A stretch of DNA of 64,000 nt from Panopea generosa (lineage: Eukaryota; Mollusca; Bivalvia; Adapedonta; Hiatellidae): the NCBI GenBank assembly GCA_029582155.1, contig CM055901.1, positions 7,606,874 to 7,670,873 of the forward strand, written 5' to 3'. The stretch's first letter is position 1; each line of letters begins with the position of its first letter. Under the pieces are notes generated by a model. It had not been told where the DNA came from. It was given only the letters and a program-made list of their open reading frames with translations, and did no database searches. The position numbers and the translations under genes were made by a program. Positions 45,430 to 57,939 of the stretch are shown piece after piece.

Positions 45430-48400
45430 GCAGCAACAAACATATAAAGGACACGGATCGATCCGAATAGCTCATTTAGAGCAGTCGAGATTTAACTTTG
45501 TATTGCCTCTTGTAAAATTTAGTCATTTGTAAACATAATAATTATTATGTCTGATTAATTTCATTTTAAAAGTCAAGTTAATGTAGATTAAACTTAAAGT
45601 TCACCAGTCCTCTTATGTCAGTTTGAAAGCCTGCTTCAATACATTTTCTTTCACCGTTATTTATGTCATTATAAGGTTTTAACAACTACATAAAGGCCTT
45701 CTTAGTTAACAGAACTCAGATCTCCTACTAGAATAAGAGCGGTAAAGACCTCTGTCCATATGCTGGTCTGTTAGGCCGGCTATTAAAAATTGGTTGTTTG
45801 CAGTGCTCCAACCCAGTACTTTCTATGGTTTTTTTTACTACAGTTTTATTTTTTGATTATTTTTGTTAAATATGACAAAAGTCTTAAATACTTTTAAAGT
45901 TGACAAACGAGTTTGGGTGACTGCAATTTGAGTGGGTAGGTAGGAGCACAGCAAACAAACATTTTTTTAAGTACGGCCTTCGAAACATCTGATCAATGGT
46001 CCTGTTGACATGACATAATATTTAGGATTGGAGAACATAATATATCATTTAACCTTGAGTTCACAAGGTATTAAATGTACATGCTGACAATTCATGATTT
46101 CATGTGTAGAACTACTTCATGTATATAAGGAATTAAGCCAATAGTGACCTGGATATTCAAACCAGTAACCTGATTACTGGACACCAAGCTTATCACAAAA
46201 TCTGGCAATTCAAGGGCGCCACATTGCAGGATTTAAACAATTACAACAAAAACAAGATAAGGAACTCATGGTCAACTATCTCATTCACATATTAACACCA
46301 ATTAGCATCTCTGAAATCTTCTTGCATACTGACAAAGACATCAGAAACAATATAAAAATTATACAGATCAACTAAATGATGGCGCTCTGTTCTAAAAATA
46401 CTAAAGAGCTTTTGAACTAAAAGTGTCATTATATAAATACTAAAGAGCTTTTGAAATAAAAGTGTCGTCATATTTTGAGTGGAGAAATGCTAAACTAACT
46501 GGACGACTTGCACATTCAAAAAGTACTGTATGTTAGCTTTGAAATAAAAATATTTTTGTGTCCACTAAAATGGAGGCAAAAAAGGTGACTCCTGATCGCT
46601 TGTTAATATGATAGGATCAATAAATCCAATTAAGCAGTGCTTGATTACACACACATAATATTATAACATATGCTGATCGAACCTATCAACCTATCTACAT
46701 TGTGTTCACCACAATCTCAATGTTACACTTGTGGCTTACAATTATTGTTGTGTAACATTTTGACCTGTTGTAAACTAAAATAGAAGCGACTGACTTAACA
46801 TTCAAATAAAATGGATCTGTCACAGCTAGTGGACTGCGAATCCTGAATGTTGACTCTTGCAGTAAATGTTGAAAAGAGAAAAACAATGTTATTTCCATCT
46901 ATTTTTAAGCCTGTTATATATATATTATATAATGCATTATACAAGGCGTTACAGCTATTTCATTGTGCTTAGGTATATATGCCTGCCATGCAAATAGTTG
47001 GCATACAGCACAAGTAATTAAAAGTTAATGCCAACATGATTTTAAATTTTTAAAACAAAGAAATTAATTGAAACTTATTTAAATCCTTCCATACAGATAT
47101 ATTGAATAAATCAATTAGAGGTATACATGGATTATCTCACAGTTATAATTTAAGTATTTAATAAACAAGGATGAAAGAGAGGGGATACAGTTTTCTTGGG
47201 TGACAGATGGTTATAGTTTTCTTGGGGGGAAAGGTGAGGATTTACATTCTTCACCATCACAAATTTATGTCATACACATACATGTCTAAAAAGATTTGAT
47301 ATGAAAAGTATTATTTCAATCAATAGGTAAAAATATATATTGCACACATGGAATGATTCATAATGTATTTGAATCGACCATTAAAGATGAAATAGTACAC
47401 GTATTCGCAGCTTTACTTGATATCACTGTTTCTCCTAGTTTATGCATATCTTGCAGTTATTTCAATGCAAGTACTTTATTATATCTTGGCTTTGTGTCAA
47501 TTCATAACACTTGTATAATGCCTTCCTTTCTAGCTTGTTTACTGTTGAACTGATGTACCAAAATAGATATTCCCATGGTATACTTGGAATCTGGAGGATA
47601 TGGGAGGACATTCACTCAAATTTGACAGACTTGTAATTACTTCCTTTATATAGGAACTTCTATCATTATACATACATAAAAAATAAATGTTGGAGTCTCT
47701 GGAAAGCAGATATTCTATACACAGACATTTCCTAGACATTAGTATGTTTTCTGTATTCCGCTGTTGGTTGAAATTTTTTGCATTAAAATAAGTCTTGCTG
47801 AATATATATAATACATAACAAGGTCGTGCCAGTAACGTGACACGCCTGAATGATGTAACACTATAATTGTATAAGGTGGGGCATATTCATATCTTTAAAT
47901 GAAACTGTTGCTATGATTACTGAAATAGTACTGTTGACAATGACAATAAACATTATTTAACAATAATTTTAAATATATTTCAAATTTTGCCAACTGAAAA
48001 ATGTAACATTTGAAAGTATCAGTATACAGTATTTAAGTTACAGACTGGGCTATAAAACCTTTTAAAAGAGATACCAATTCCAACAGGATATCTCCATAAA
48101 CCCATTGTTTGGTCAATACAATCTATAGTAATCCTTTCCCTGTAACAAGGACCAAGTAAGAGAAGATAATCGGCAGATCATCTCTAACTTGACCCAGCAG
48201 ATTACAGCACTATCTGCCATATCTGTTCCTTAAATGTCACTGCTGTCAAGACTGGCCTAGAGCAGATCATTTAGTCACTTAGTTTTGGTTTTTAAAAGTT
48301 TTTACAAAATAATAGCCTCATAGACATGGTCTAAAGCAATATTATTTGATATTAACAACACAACATTCTGAATGCCCTACTTAGTGTATTTTGATTGATT

Positions 48401-50150
48401 TATAAATTTATTGAAATCAAAATATTACAGGTAAGCTTAACATTATACAAAACTTTAAAAATCCTTGTTGAAGGTATTTGAATTCCATGAAGTGTCGCAA
48501 GTCAACTTGGTTTCAAAATTATCTGTGTACTTTCCAATAAGCAACCACACCTCTTAAATGCCAACTTAAACTTCTGTATCATAAAATCTTAAGAAAGGGT
48601 CATTTATAATCTTAGATAATTACCACTTGAACATGACTTTATCTCCTCCAAAGGAGTGTACCAAGGCAAGACTTTAGCTCCAATTCTGTTTATAGAGCAA
48701 TAGTGATATGATAATAAAGTATCAAAGTCTGTGTCAGATTACCCCACTTCAGGAAGGCTAGGCAGGTGATTTTGACAAATATTTCTTAAAAGTTTTGAAA
48801 AGCAGACTGTAACAATATTATAAACTATCAAGGATATAATGATAAAGACAATCAAACAAAGAGTGCTCATACAAAGTTCAAGCAGTGTGTCAACAAATAG
48901 TAAATATTCCTCAGTATGAAATTTAAAAAAAAAAAATTTTTTTAATGCCAAAATATTAAAATGGGTTGGGGCACAAGTTTTAAGTTATAAATTTATAATG
49001 AAATAATTATATAATTTTTTTTGGAATGTCACAAAATTTAAATAATTTTTTTTTTCCCGATTCCATTCATTATTCTATTGAATAACCGAAGTAAATTTTG
49101 TTGGCGGCACTTTAAAATGTGCTGATATACCATTTTAAAGCCAAATTTGACATAAATTCCCTCCACAATTAGTTCAAAGCACTCAAATGACACAATCTCA
49201 TACACAGACTTTTTGAGCCATTGCTAGTGAAATCAAGACAATTAGAGAAATAACAAAAGAGAGACCTTGTCTACTACTAAATGATTAATCTTGAACCACA
49301 ACAAACACACATAAAGTGCTCCATTTTATATATCACATTTCTACCTTTCAAATATATACATTTCCTACCAACATAATGAAAAACTAATGAAGCAGAAGAT
49401 ATACAATAAACAGGTTCAATACACATTTCTGTGGGAGAAATCTGATAATATTCTGTCTTTAGAAGTGTCAGACTGGAAAAATAAAAAGTAATGAAATTGT
49501 CCTAACGAATTTACACACATTTAACTGTACAGGTTTTTTTACCGCAATTTCTCCAATTACCTGCTTGTAAACTAAAATTGGAGGGAATTGAACATTGTCA
49601 TGTAATGTGATATATTTTTCAGCTCCAGTTAACCCATTACCGACATTGATATTGCCAGTATATTTAGGAAGTAAAATCTTTTTTAAAAGAAGGATAAATA
49701 GCTGTAAAGGTTTCAACTCTTTCTTACAGTTTTCACAAAAATTGTAATGTTATCCAGACTAATGACTATGTTTCGCCAAAGAATGTGTTTCAACATACAT
49801 GTAGTTAAGTATCAGTGCCACTCTCCGTTATTGTTTGTTTTCATTCTCCAGTTCAAGTCTTCATTTATATTTCAAATATGTAAGAGAGAAAAATTGCACT
49901 TTGGTGAGAACTTGACAGAAATGTATCATATAACACATACATATGGTTTGTTAAAAAAATCTAATTGGAAATTAGAAGTTCATCATTTTTTTCTTACAGG
50001 ATACTATAAGACCAGCAATTAGATAATAATATCATAATTATGTTTCAGAGATTTTTGCTGAACAATTATAACAGTAATTGTCTTTGAGTTGTTAATAATT
50101 AACAAAATTAACAACTCACAACAAGTGTATGCAATATTCAAACCGCATTA
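45430..50150. other. Long CpG-poor, AT-rich stretch without identified gene
   Basis: 4.7 kb with only short frames on both strands (46695-46898, 47353-47739, 48739-48951, 49468-50022), none with a motif. A block at about 45925-45980 (AATTTGAGTGGGTAGGTAGG) repeats sequence at 30.16 kb. The near-absence of CpG suggests intronic, methylated DNA, but no exon was found. Confidence 0.45.
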
Positions 50151-50154
50151 GGTC

Positions 50155-50250
50155 TGTACTTGTATCACAACATTGAATAATTAATGCTCATGGTCACAGT
50201 GAAGATCAAACCCGCGACCTACCAGACAATCACGTACATCTGCAATTCTC
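50155..50250 (-). mobile_element. tRNA-like SINE fragment
   Basis: On the minus strand GTCGCGGGTTTGATCTTC is a B box, followed by 'catgagcattaattattcaatgttgtg' (in part), loosely like the CATTGAATAA region of the 24.2-kb SINE. The A box is weak. The Harbinger-like MITE inserted just to its right. Confidence 0.4.
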
Positions 50251-50254
50251 ATCA

Positions 50255-50488
50255 TTAGGGCATCATAAATTAATTGCTAGATTATCATCCAATTTTTTTC
50301 TTAAAAACGGGTAGGGCGGGAGGATTTTTTTTTTTACTATTCATTTTTAAAATTTTTGATGTTTTTTTAATTTTTAATTTTTTTTTATTTTATTTTATTT
50401 TTTTTATGAAAATAAAAAGGGTCGGGGCAGCATGAAAACAAGGGGGCGGACGGGATGATAATCTAGCAATTAATTTATTATGGCCTTA
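50255..50488. mobile_element. Harbinger/Tourist-like MITE, copy 2 (228 bp)
   Basis: Element 50258-50485, flanked by TTA on both sides (50255-50257, 50486-50488). The 33-bp terminal inverted repeats differ at 2 positions (GGGCATCATAAATTAATTGC against GGCCATAATAAATTAATTGC). It shares the interior words CTTAAAAACGGG, AGGGCGGGAGGATTTT and GAAAATAAAAAGGGTCGGGG with copy 1, but its G run is short and interrupted. Confidence 0.9.
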
Positions 50489-50549
50489 CCGATAGGAGTA
50501 TCATTGAACCAGGCACTTTGTTAGTATTGTTCAGTTATATTTACATTTA

Positions 50550-50620
50550 AGTTGGTTGACGGTGCAGTGGACAGTGTTGGCCTTTCATGCCAAAGGTTGT
50601 GGGTTTGATCCAAGGTCTAT
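50550..50620 (+). mobile_element. tRNA-like SINE head running into a minisatellite
   Basis: GACGGTGCAGTGGACAGTGT (A-box-like) and GTTGTGGGTTTGATCC (B box), spaced as in a tRNA. The expected SINE body is missing; the 26-bp array starts within 10 bp of the B box. Confidence 0.5.
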
Positions 50621-51275
50621 CATAACATCCAGTATACTGGTTCTATCATAACATCCAGTATACTAGATCTATCGTAACATCCAGTATACTGGTTCTATCA
50701 AGGACATCCATATACTGGTTCTAACATAACATTCAGTATACTGGTTCTATCATAACATCAAGTATACTGCTTCTATCATAACATCCAGTATACTGGTTCT
50801 ATCATAACATCCGGTATACTGGTTCTATCAAGGACATCCAGTGAACTGGTTCTATCATAACATCCAGTATACTGGTTCTATCCAGGACTTCCAGTATACT
50901 GGTTCTATCATAACATCAAGTATAATGGTTCTATCATAACTTCCAGTATACTGGTTCTATCCAGGACATCCAGTATACTGGTTCTATCCAGGACATCCAG
51001 TATACTGTTTCTATCATAACATCCAGTATACTGGTTTTATCCAGGACATCCAGTATACTGGTTCTATCATAACATCAAGTATACTGGTTCTATCATAACA
51101 TCCAGTATACTGGTTCTATCATAACATCCAGTATACTGGTTCTGGTTCTATCATAACATCCAGTATACTGGTTCTATCATAACATCAAGTATACTGGTTC
51201 TATCATAACATCCTGTATACTGGTTCTATCCAGGACATCCAGTATACTGGTTCTATCCAGGACATCCAGTATCTT
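50620..51275. repeat. Minisatellite, 26-bp unit, about 25 copies
   Basis: Unit CATCCAGTATACTGGTTCTA plus TCATAA, with a 'tccaggacatcc' variant alternating. Each unit contains the palindrome CCAGTATACTGG, so single strands can form many small hairpins. Confidence 0.95.
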
Positions 51276-51299
51276 GTGAATCTGAGTAAAATTGTACTG

Positions 51300-51405
51300 T
51301 AAGCATCACAATCAAATGGCAAACATTTTCACATGAAGTCTTCAGACAAAGCTATACTCGAACCAAAAACCTCAGCTGTAAGATGTGTTACCTCGTATTG
51401 TAGAC
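51300..51405 (-). mobile_element. SINE fragment (CTCCRTGGCCGA family)
   Basis: On the minus strand CTTACAGCTGAGGTTTTTGG then TTCGAGTATAGCTTTGTC corresponds to the B-box region of the 45.3-kb copy (CGGCTGAGGTTGGGG, CGAGCCTAGCTCAGTC). Little else is preserved. Confidence 0.45.
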
Positions 51406-51409
51406 CCTT

Positions 51410-52100
51410 TTTCACTTTCAATGTAAAACAAATAAGTTTAACCAAAACTACATTGTTTACCATTCAGCTTGTTTTATGAAAGGAAATATCAATTTTCCAA
51501 AACTTTATTTTGCGGTAGTCTTATTATAAATAAATTAAGTTTATGGATTTGGACTGCGACAAGATGTAATAAAATGGAAGGTATTTTACTGCTTGCAGCA
51601 ATGAACCAATGTTGATAATCATTAAAATCACACTTTCATGAGAAATCCCATGAAATTCACAGATTGCGACTAATATCTAGCCCCCACCAGATAGTGCAAG
51701 GAAACACATGCTACAAGCCTACCACCTAATTGTATATATTTAATGAATTTTATGGCCGTTTGATTGGCCTGTAATATAGACAGCATGTTTTATGAGAGGT
51801 ATGTAATGAAGTCTAACTATGCCACAGCCTTCCCATACTAATTTACTCATCTTTTTTCAAGAGGTCAGCACACAATAAACACACACCTCATATCCTAACA
51901 TGATTTAAGGTTATTAGCTGTTAGAAAAAGAAAAGTTTTCTTAACTATTTTTAAACTTTCATCCAAGTTGAGCTACCCAGATCCTGGTTTTTGCTATCTT
52001 CGTCAATTGCTAGTGACCACTTTCATTCGTCTCTAGGTCTTGTCATTGCAATCTTCATTTTCAATGTCTTAATGATATCTACATGGTAGGTCCTAACCTT
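51410..52100. other. Unassigned AT-rich stretch
   Basis: No gene-like or repeat structure recognised. Confidence 0.4.
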
Positions 52101-52124
52101 TACTTGCCTTGGGTGCTTCTCTTA

Positions 52125-53545
52125 ATATCTTCATTTACCAGGTCCTAGTCATTGTTATCCTTATCATTTACCAAGTCTTAGTCATTGCTATCCTTATCAT
52201 TTACCAAGTCTTAGTCATTGCTATCCTTATCATTTACCAAGTCTTAGTCATTGCTATCCTTATCATTTACCAAGTCTTAGTCATTGCTATCCTTATCATT
52301 TACCAAGTCTTAGTCATTGCTATCCTCATCATTTACCAAGTCTTAGTCATTGCTATCCTTATCATTTACCAAGTCTTAATCATTGCTATCCTTATCGTTT
52401 ACCAAGTCTTAGTCATTGCTATCCTTATCATTTATCAAGTCTTAGTCATTGCTATCCTCATCATTTACCAAGTCTTAGTCATTGTCATCATCATTTACCA
52501 AGTCTTAGTCATTGCTATCCTTATCATTTACCAAGTCCTAGTCATTGCTATCCTTATCATTTACCAAGTCCTAGTCATTGCTATCTTCATTATTTATCAA
52601 ATCCTTGTCATTGCTATCCTCATTTACCAACTGCTAGTCATTGTTATTTTCATTAGTCATTTCTATCCTTATCATTTACCAAGTCTTAGTCATTGCTATC
52701 CTTATCATTTACAAAGTCTTAGTCATTGCTATCCTTATCATTTACCAAGTCCTAGTCATTGCTATCCTTATCATTTACCAAGTCTTAGTCATTGCTATCC
52801 TTATCATTTACCAAGTCTTAGTCATTGCTATCCTCCTTATTTATCAAATCCTTGTCATTGCTATCCTCATTTACCAACTGCTAGTCATTGTTATCTTCAT
52901 TTACCAAGTCCTAGTCATTGCTATCCTCATTATTGACTAAGTTCTAGTCATTGCTATCCTCATTATTGACCAAGTCCTAGTCATTGCTATCCTCATTATT
53001 GACCAAGTCCTAGTCATTACTATCCTCATTTTTGACTAAGTCCTAGTCATTGCTATCCTCATAATTGACCAAGTCCTAGTCATTGCTATCCTCATTATTG
53101 ACCAAGTCCTAGTCATTGCTATCCTCATTAATGACCAAGTCCTAGTCATTGCTATCCTCATTATTTATCAAATCCTTGTCATTGCTATCCTCATTTACCA
53201 ACTGCTAGTCATTGTTATTTTCATTTATCAAGTCCTTGTCACTGCTATCCTTATATACCAAGTCCTAGTCATTGCTATCCTCATTTACCAGGTTCAAATA
53301 GTTGCTATCCTCATTTACCAGATCGTAGTCATTGCTATCCTCATTCACCAGGTTCTATCCATTGTTATCCTCATTTATCAAGTCATAGTCATTGCTATCC
53401 TCATTTACCAGATCTTAGTCATTGCTATCCTGTTTCACCAGTTCCTAGTCATTGCTATCTTCATTTATCAAGTCATAGTCATTGATAACCTCATTTACCA
53501 GGTTCAAATCATTGCTATCCTCATTCACTAGGTCCAAGTCATGTA
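52125..53545. repeat. Minisatellite, 33-bp unit, about 43 copies
   Basis: Unit ATTTACCAAGTCTTAGTCAT plus TGCTATCCTTATC. As 33 bp is 11 codons, a plus frame of 275 codons (52109-52936) encodes an 11-residue hydrophobic repeat (VLVIAILIIYQ). The later half of the array uses shorter variants with 'attattgaccaagtcc' and is broken by stops. The left half is much more uniform than the right, so it expanded more recently. I treat the frame as a by-product. Confidence 0.95.
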
Positions 53546-53549
53546 AGTT

Positions 53550-54100
53550 TGATGAAATATGGGTGCTATAGTGTACAAAACAAAATGTTTATGGACAATC
53601 AGAATTGCTCACCTTGAACTTTGCTCAGTGAGCTAATAGTTCATCATTAAAGCAGGACTTACTTAGTATATCAACAATTAAGGCAAAACTAAAAGGTAAA
53701 ATATTAAGAAGCATTGCCAATTAGTAAATTCACAATTTGTCATGACTGTTTAACCCGAGATAATCTGGAGATTAATCTAAGTCATTTGGTCCAATTATTT
53801 CTGAAAGGCTGGTCGGATTATTGTATCTAATTATGTTTGGGGAATTATTCACTTTTGAATAATATGTTTTGTCAGAAGCGTTATATGTTTATGCAAGTTT
53901 GGAATGCCTGCCCATACAGAGGGTAACAATCCTAAGCCTATTTACTGCGAGGCAGGGATGTTTTTGTCTGAGCTGTTCAGCTTTTGTCGACTTGCAGAAC
54001 ACATTTGTTAACCTTTATTATTCTGTTGAGCCAGGTTATATTTAGTTATTTATAATCTCAACTGCGTTGCTAAAGCATTATGTAAAAGAAGGTCCTTGGT
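53550..54100. other. Unassigned stretch
   Basis: No motif found. Confidence 0.4.
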
Positions 54101-54241
54101 AGTTTTGAGATTATTTCTTAATCTGATAATTCCAGAGCCCCAGGTAGCCTGGCAGTAGTCATCTCAATCTGACATTAGAGCACCCAGGTATTTCTGAGAT
54201 TTCCTAATCTGGGAGATCTCCAGTATCTGGACTATCCGAGA

Positions 54242-54242
<1 letters not shown>

Positions 54243-54295
<53 letters not shown>

Positions 54296-54296
54296 T
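54243..54296. repeat. TA microsatellite, about 27 repeats
   Basis: Pure (TA)n inside the degenerate start of the 35-bp array. Confidence 0.95.
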
Positions 54297-54409
54297 TTAT
54301 CTGATAGACAATAATTCTACAGCACCCGAGTACGCGGAGAGATGTCCAAGCTGACAGATACTTCAAGGTTGTACAGTATACTTCATCTGACAAATCTGCT
54401 AGACATCTC

Positions 54410-55110
54410 CAGAATCCAGGTATTTCCTAATAAAACAGCAGAGCACCCAGGTATATATTTCCTAATATGACAGTGAAGCATCCAGGTATATATTTCCTAA
54501 TATGACAGCTAAACACCCAGGTATATATTTCCTAATATGACAGCAGAGCACCCAGGTATATATTTCCTAATATGACAGCAGAGCACCCAGGTATATATAT
54601 TTCCTAATCTGACAGTAAAGACCAGCTAGGTATATATTTCCTAATCTGACAGTAGAGAGCAGCTTGGTATATATTTCCTAATCTGACGGTAGAAAGCATT
54701 CGGGTATATATATTTCCTAATCTGACAGTAGAGCATCAAGGTATTTATTTCCTAATCTGACAATAAGGAGCATCAAGGTATTTATTTCCTAATCTGACAG
54801 TAGAGAGCATCCAGGTATATATTTCCTAATCTGACAGTAGAGCATCCACATATATATTTCCTAATATGGCAGTTAAGCATCCAAGTATATATTTTCTAAT
54901 CTGACAGTAAAGCATCCAAGTATATATTTCCTAATCTGACAGCAAAGCATCCAGGTATACATTTCCTAATCTGACAGTAAAGCATCCAGGTATATATTTC
55001 CTAATCTGACAGTAGAGCATCCAGGTATATATTTCCTAATCTGACAGTAGAGAGCACCAAGGTATATTTCCTAATCTGACAGTAGAGCACCAAGGTATAT
55101 TTTCTCATCT
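54410..55110. repeat. Minisatellite, ~35-bp unit, about 20 copies
   Basis: Unit CTGACAGTAGAGCATCCAGG plus TATATATTTCCTAAT. Degenerate copies extend from about 54120 and on to about 55340, so the core array is the homogenised centre of an older one. Confidence 0.9.
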
Positions 55111-55339
55111 GAGTATAGATCTGACAATATACTGGGAGGTTACCTTTCTCATATGCTTAATACATGACCCTGAGTCCCCTGGAGTATATTTCATAATATG
55201 ATAGTAACTGTTATAGAACCCGGGTACCAGGGGAGCTTGTTGGGCATACAGAACCTGAATACCAAATGTTTTATATATCCTTAACTGACAGATACAGGGC
55301 CCTGGGTTATTTTTGGGGAAACACTTCATACAGGTCCAG

Positions 55340-55780
55340 GGAGTATACTTTCCTGCATATTTTCAAATAAAACATTAGTCATCTGTCAAGAGAGTGAGCA
55401 GTTTTAAAGTTTGCTCCTCACCTGAGTACTGAAATGAACTTTGTTTATGGAACCAGTCATTTCCAAGGATAAAAATATTTATCAACAAACTAGCAACAAA
55501 TTATTCATAGATACTGCTGCAGCATGAAAGAACCAAATAATTGTTCTCCCTCCCACAACTTTGATAAGTCATGCAAGTAAACTGATATTGTTGCTAATGA
55601 GTAATTGTTGACTTGATAAATGGATAAATTCTACAATTATAGCAACTTATTACTGCCCTTCCTGGTTACTTGTATTTAATTAATATAATTTGAAACTACT
55701 TACTCATACTGACTCTGCCGGTTATTCATATAATTAAGGACACTTTTGTTTGTTTTATTTCATTTTCTGAAAAACTCCAG
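55340..55780. other. Unassigned AT-rich stretch
   Basis: Nothing recognised. Confidence 0.4.
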
Positions 55781-55789
55781 GCTATGGTT

Positions 55790-56880
55790 CTAGATCTACA
55801 GAAAAACAAAACAGAATGAATGCCAGACTGAACCCATAGGCAAAAGAAAGAACTGTTACACTTGGGCCAGACCCACTTGGTAGACATAATGTCATTTTGG
55901 AGCTAAATCCATTTATAGGAAACGGGACTAAACCCATATTGAACAGACATGCAAACCAATGGCCATGACAGGATTCATTCAAACAGAACAGACATATTGT
56001 AAACTCATAGGGAACAGACTTAAAATTACTCAGAGACTAAATCAATAGTGAAAAATTACATTTATTATGTCACATTCGGGCTGAACCCATACAGAACAGA
56101 TAACATAACACTTCAGGGCTGAACCCATACAAAACAGATAACATAACACATTCGGGTTGAACCCATTCAGAACAGATAACATAACATATTGGTGCTGAAC
56201 CCATACAGAACAGATAACAGAACACTTTAGGGCTGAACCCATACAGAACAGATAACATAACACTTTAGGGCTGAACCCATATAGAGCAGATAACATAACA
56301 TATTGGGGCTGAACCCGTACAGAACAGATAACATAACACTTTAGGACTGAACCCATATAGAACAGATAACACATTCGGGTTGAACCCATTCAGAACAGAC
56401 AACATAACATATTGAGGCTGAACCCATACAGAACAGATAACAGAACACTTTAGGGCTGAACCCATACAGAACAGATAACAGAACACTTTAGGGCTGAACC
56501 CATACAGAACAGATAACATAACACTTTAGGGCTGAACCCATACAGAACAGATAACATAACACTTTAGGGCTGAACCAATACAGAACAGATAACATAACAC
56601 TTTAGGACTGAACCCATATAGAACAGATAACATAACATATTGGGGCTGAACCCGTACAGAACAGATAACATAACACTTTAGGACTGAACCCATATAGAAC
56701 AGATAACACATTCGGGTTGAACCCATTCAGAACAGACAACATAACATATTGAGGCTGAACCCATACAGAACAGATAACAGAACACTTTAGGGCTGAACCC
56801 ATACAGAACAGATAACATAACACATTGGGGGTTAAACCCATAAAGAACAGGTAACATAACACTTTAGAGCCTTACCCATG
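55790..56880. repeat. Minisatellite, ~38-bp unit, about 21 good copies
   Basis: Unit ACACTTTAGGGCTGAACCCA plus TACAGAACAGATAACATA. Homogeneous from about 56065; before that, degenerate units with 'ctgaaccca/ctaaaccca'. A block of about nine units is itself duplicated at a 337-bp distance (56341 against 56678 within CTTTAGGACTGAACCC). The minus frames over the array repeat the same peptide words and are not genes. Confidence 0.95.
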
Positions 56881-56884
56881 GGAA

Positions 56885-57930
56885 AACACATTTTCATGAT
56901 GGAGTTTCACTATAGGTAATCAACAAAATGATACAAAACATAATTATTATGTCACAGTGAGTTTGACTGAGCCTATCAAGGGGATGGCACTGATATTTCG
57001 CAAATAAACATGCCCAGCTTTCCATCCATATTGACTCTCAGGATTTCAGCTTTACCTAGATCCATAATTTTGGGTCAATGGTCAAATGACTCTCCACTTT
57101 TGAGTTTGCATCTTGGCCATGAGAACAGATCTGTATATTTACATAAAAAATTATATTATTATTAATACAAGGATTTAAAAAAAAAAAAAGGTTCTGCTAT
57201 TTTGATATTAATACAGTTCACTTCTCATTTTTGGGGCAGATTTTTAAGTCTCTGATTTCAAATTTCTTCTGATTTTATTATACTCAAAGCTTGATCTGTG
57301 GACACACATTAAAACTGAAGAACTTCAATATATTAACAGGAGATTGATAACATCACTATTTCAACATTCAGTCAGAGTGCTACCGTACTTTCAGCTTCTG
57401 CTGCCACGGTAATGACCCCAGAGAACTGTATTCCGCTCTATCTCCCACAGTGATCACATTTCAAAACAAAACACCACCAGCAGTCTGCAGGAGGCCATGT
57501 TTTATTTTCATTCATAAAATATGTGAGCACATTGATGCATCAAGAGCATTAGTCATAATTAATTTTAATGTCATCTGTACTGAGCTGGGAAAAAATTCAT
57601 TCATAAAATGTCACAACAGTGCAGTGTGATATTAAGCCTTGGCACTTCAATATATTGTTCTTTCAGGCTCAATATTGCAGTTGACAGTTGTTGTCTGTGG
57701 AACATGTTTCTCCCAATGTGTTATGTTTTTCTCATCAAAATATAATATATACTTCAGCAAATGCATTACCATCTAATATTGTACGAATTTAACGACCATC
57801 TATAGCTATAGCTAACATATAATTTACATGATACATAATAAATAATAATTCATTTAATAAACAAACATTAAAATAAACTTAACATAATTTATTTTTTATT
57901 GGGAAACAAGTTTTTACCATTAATACAAGC
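56885..57930. other. Unassigned stretch, CpG-poor
   Basis: AT-rich, with an A run at 57177-57189 and no recognisable frame. Confidence 0.4.
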
Positions 57931-57939
57931 TCTACCAAG

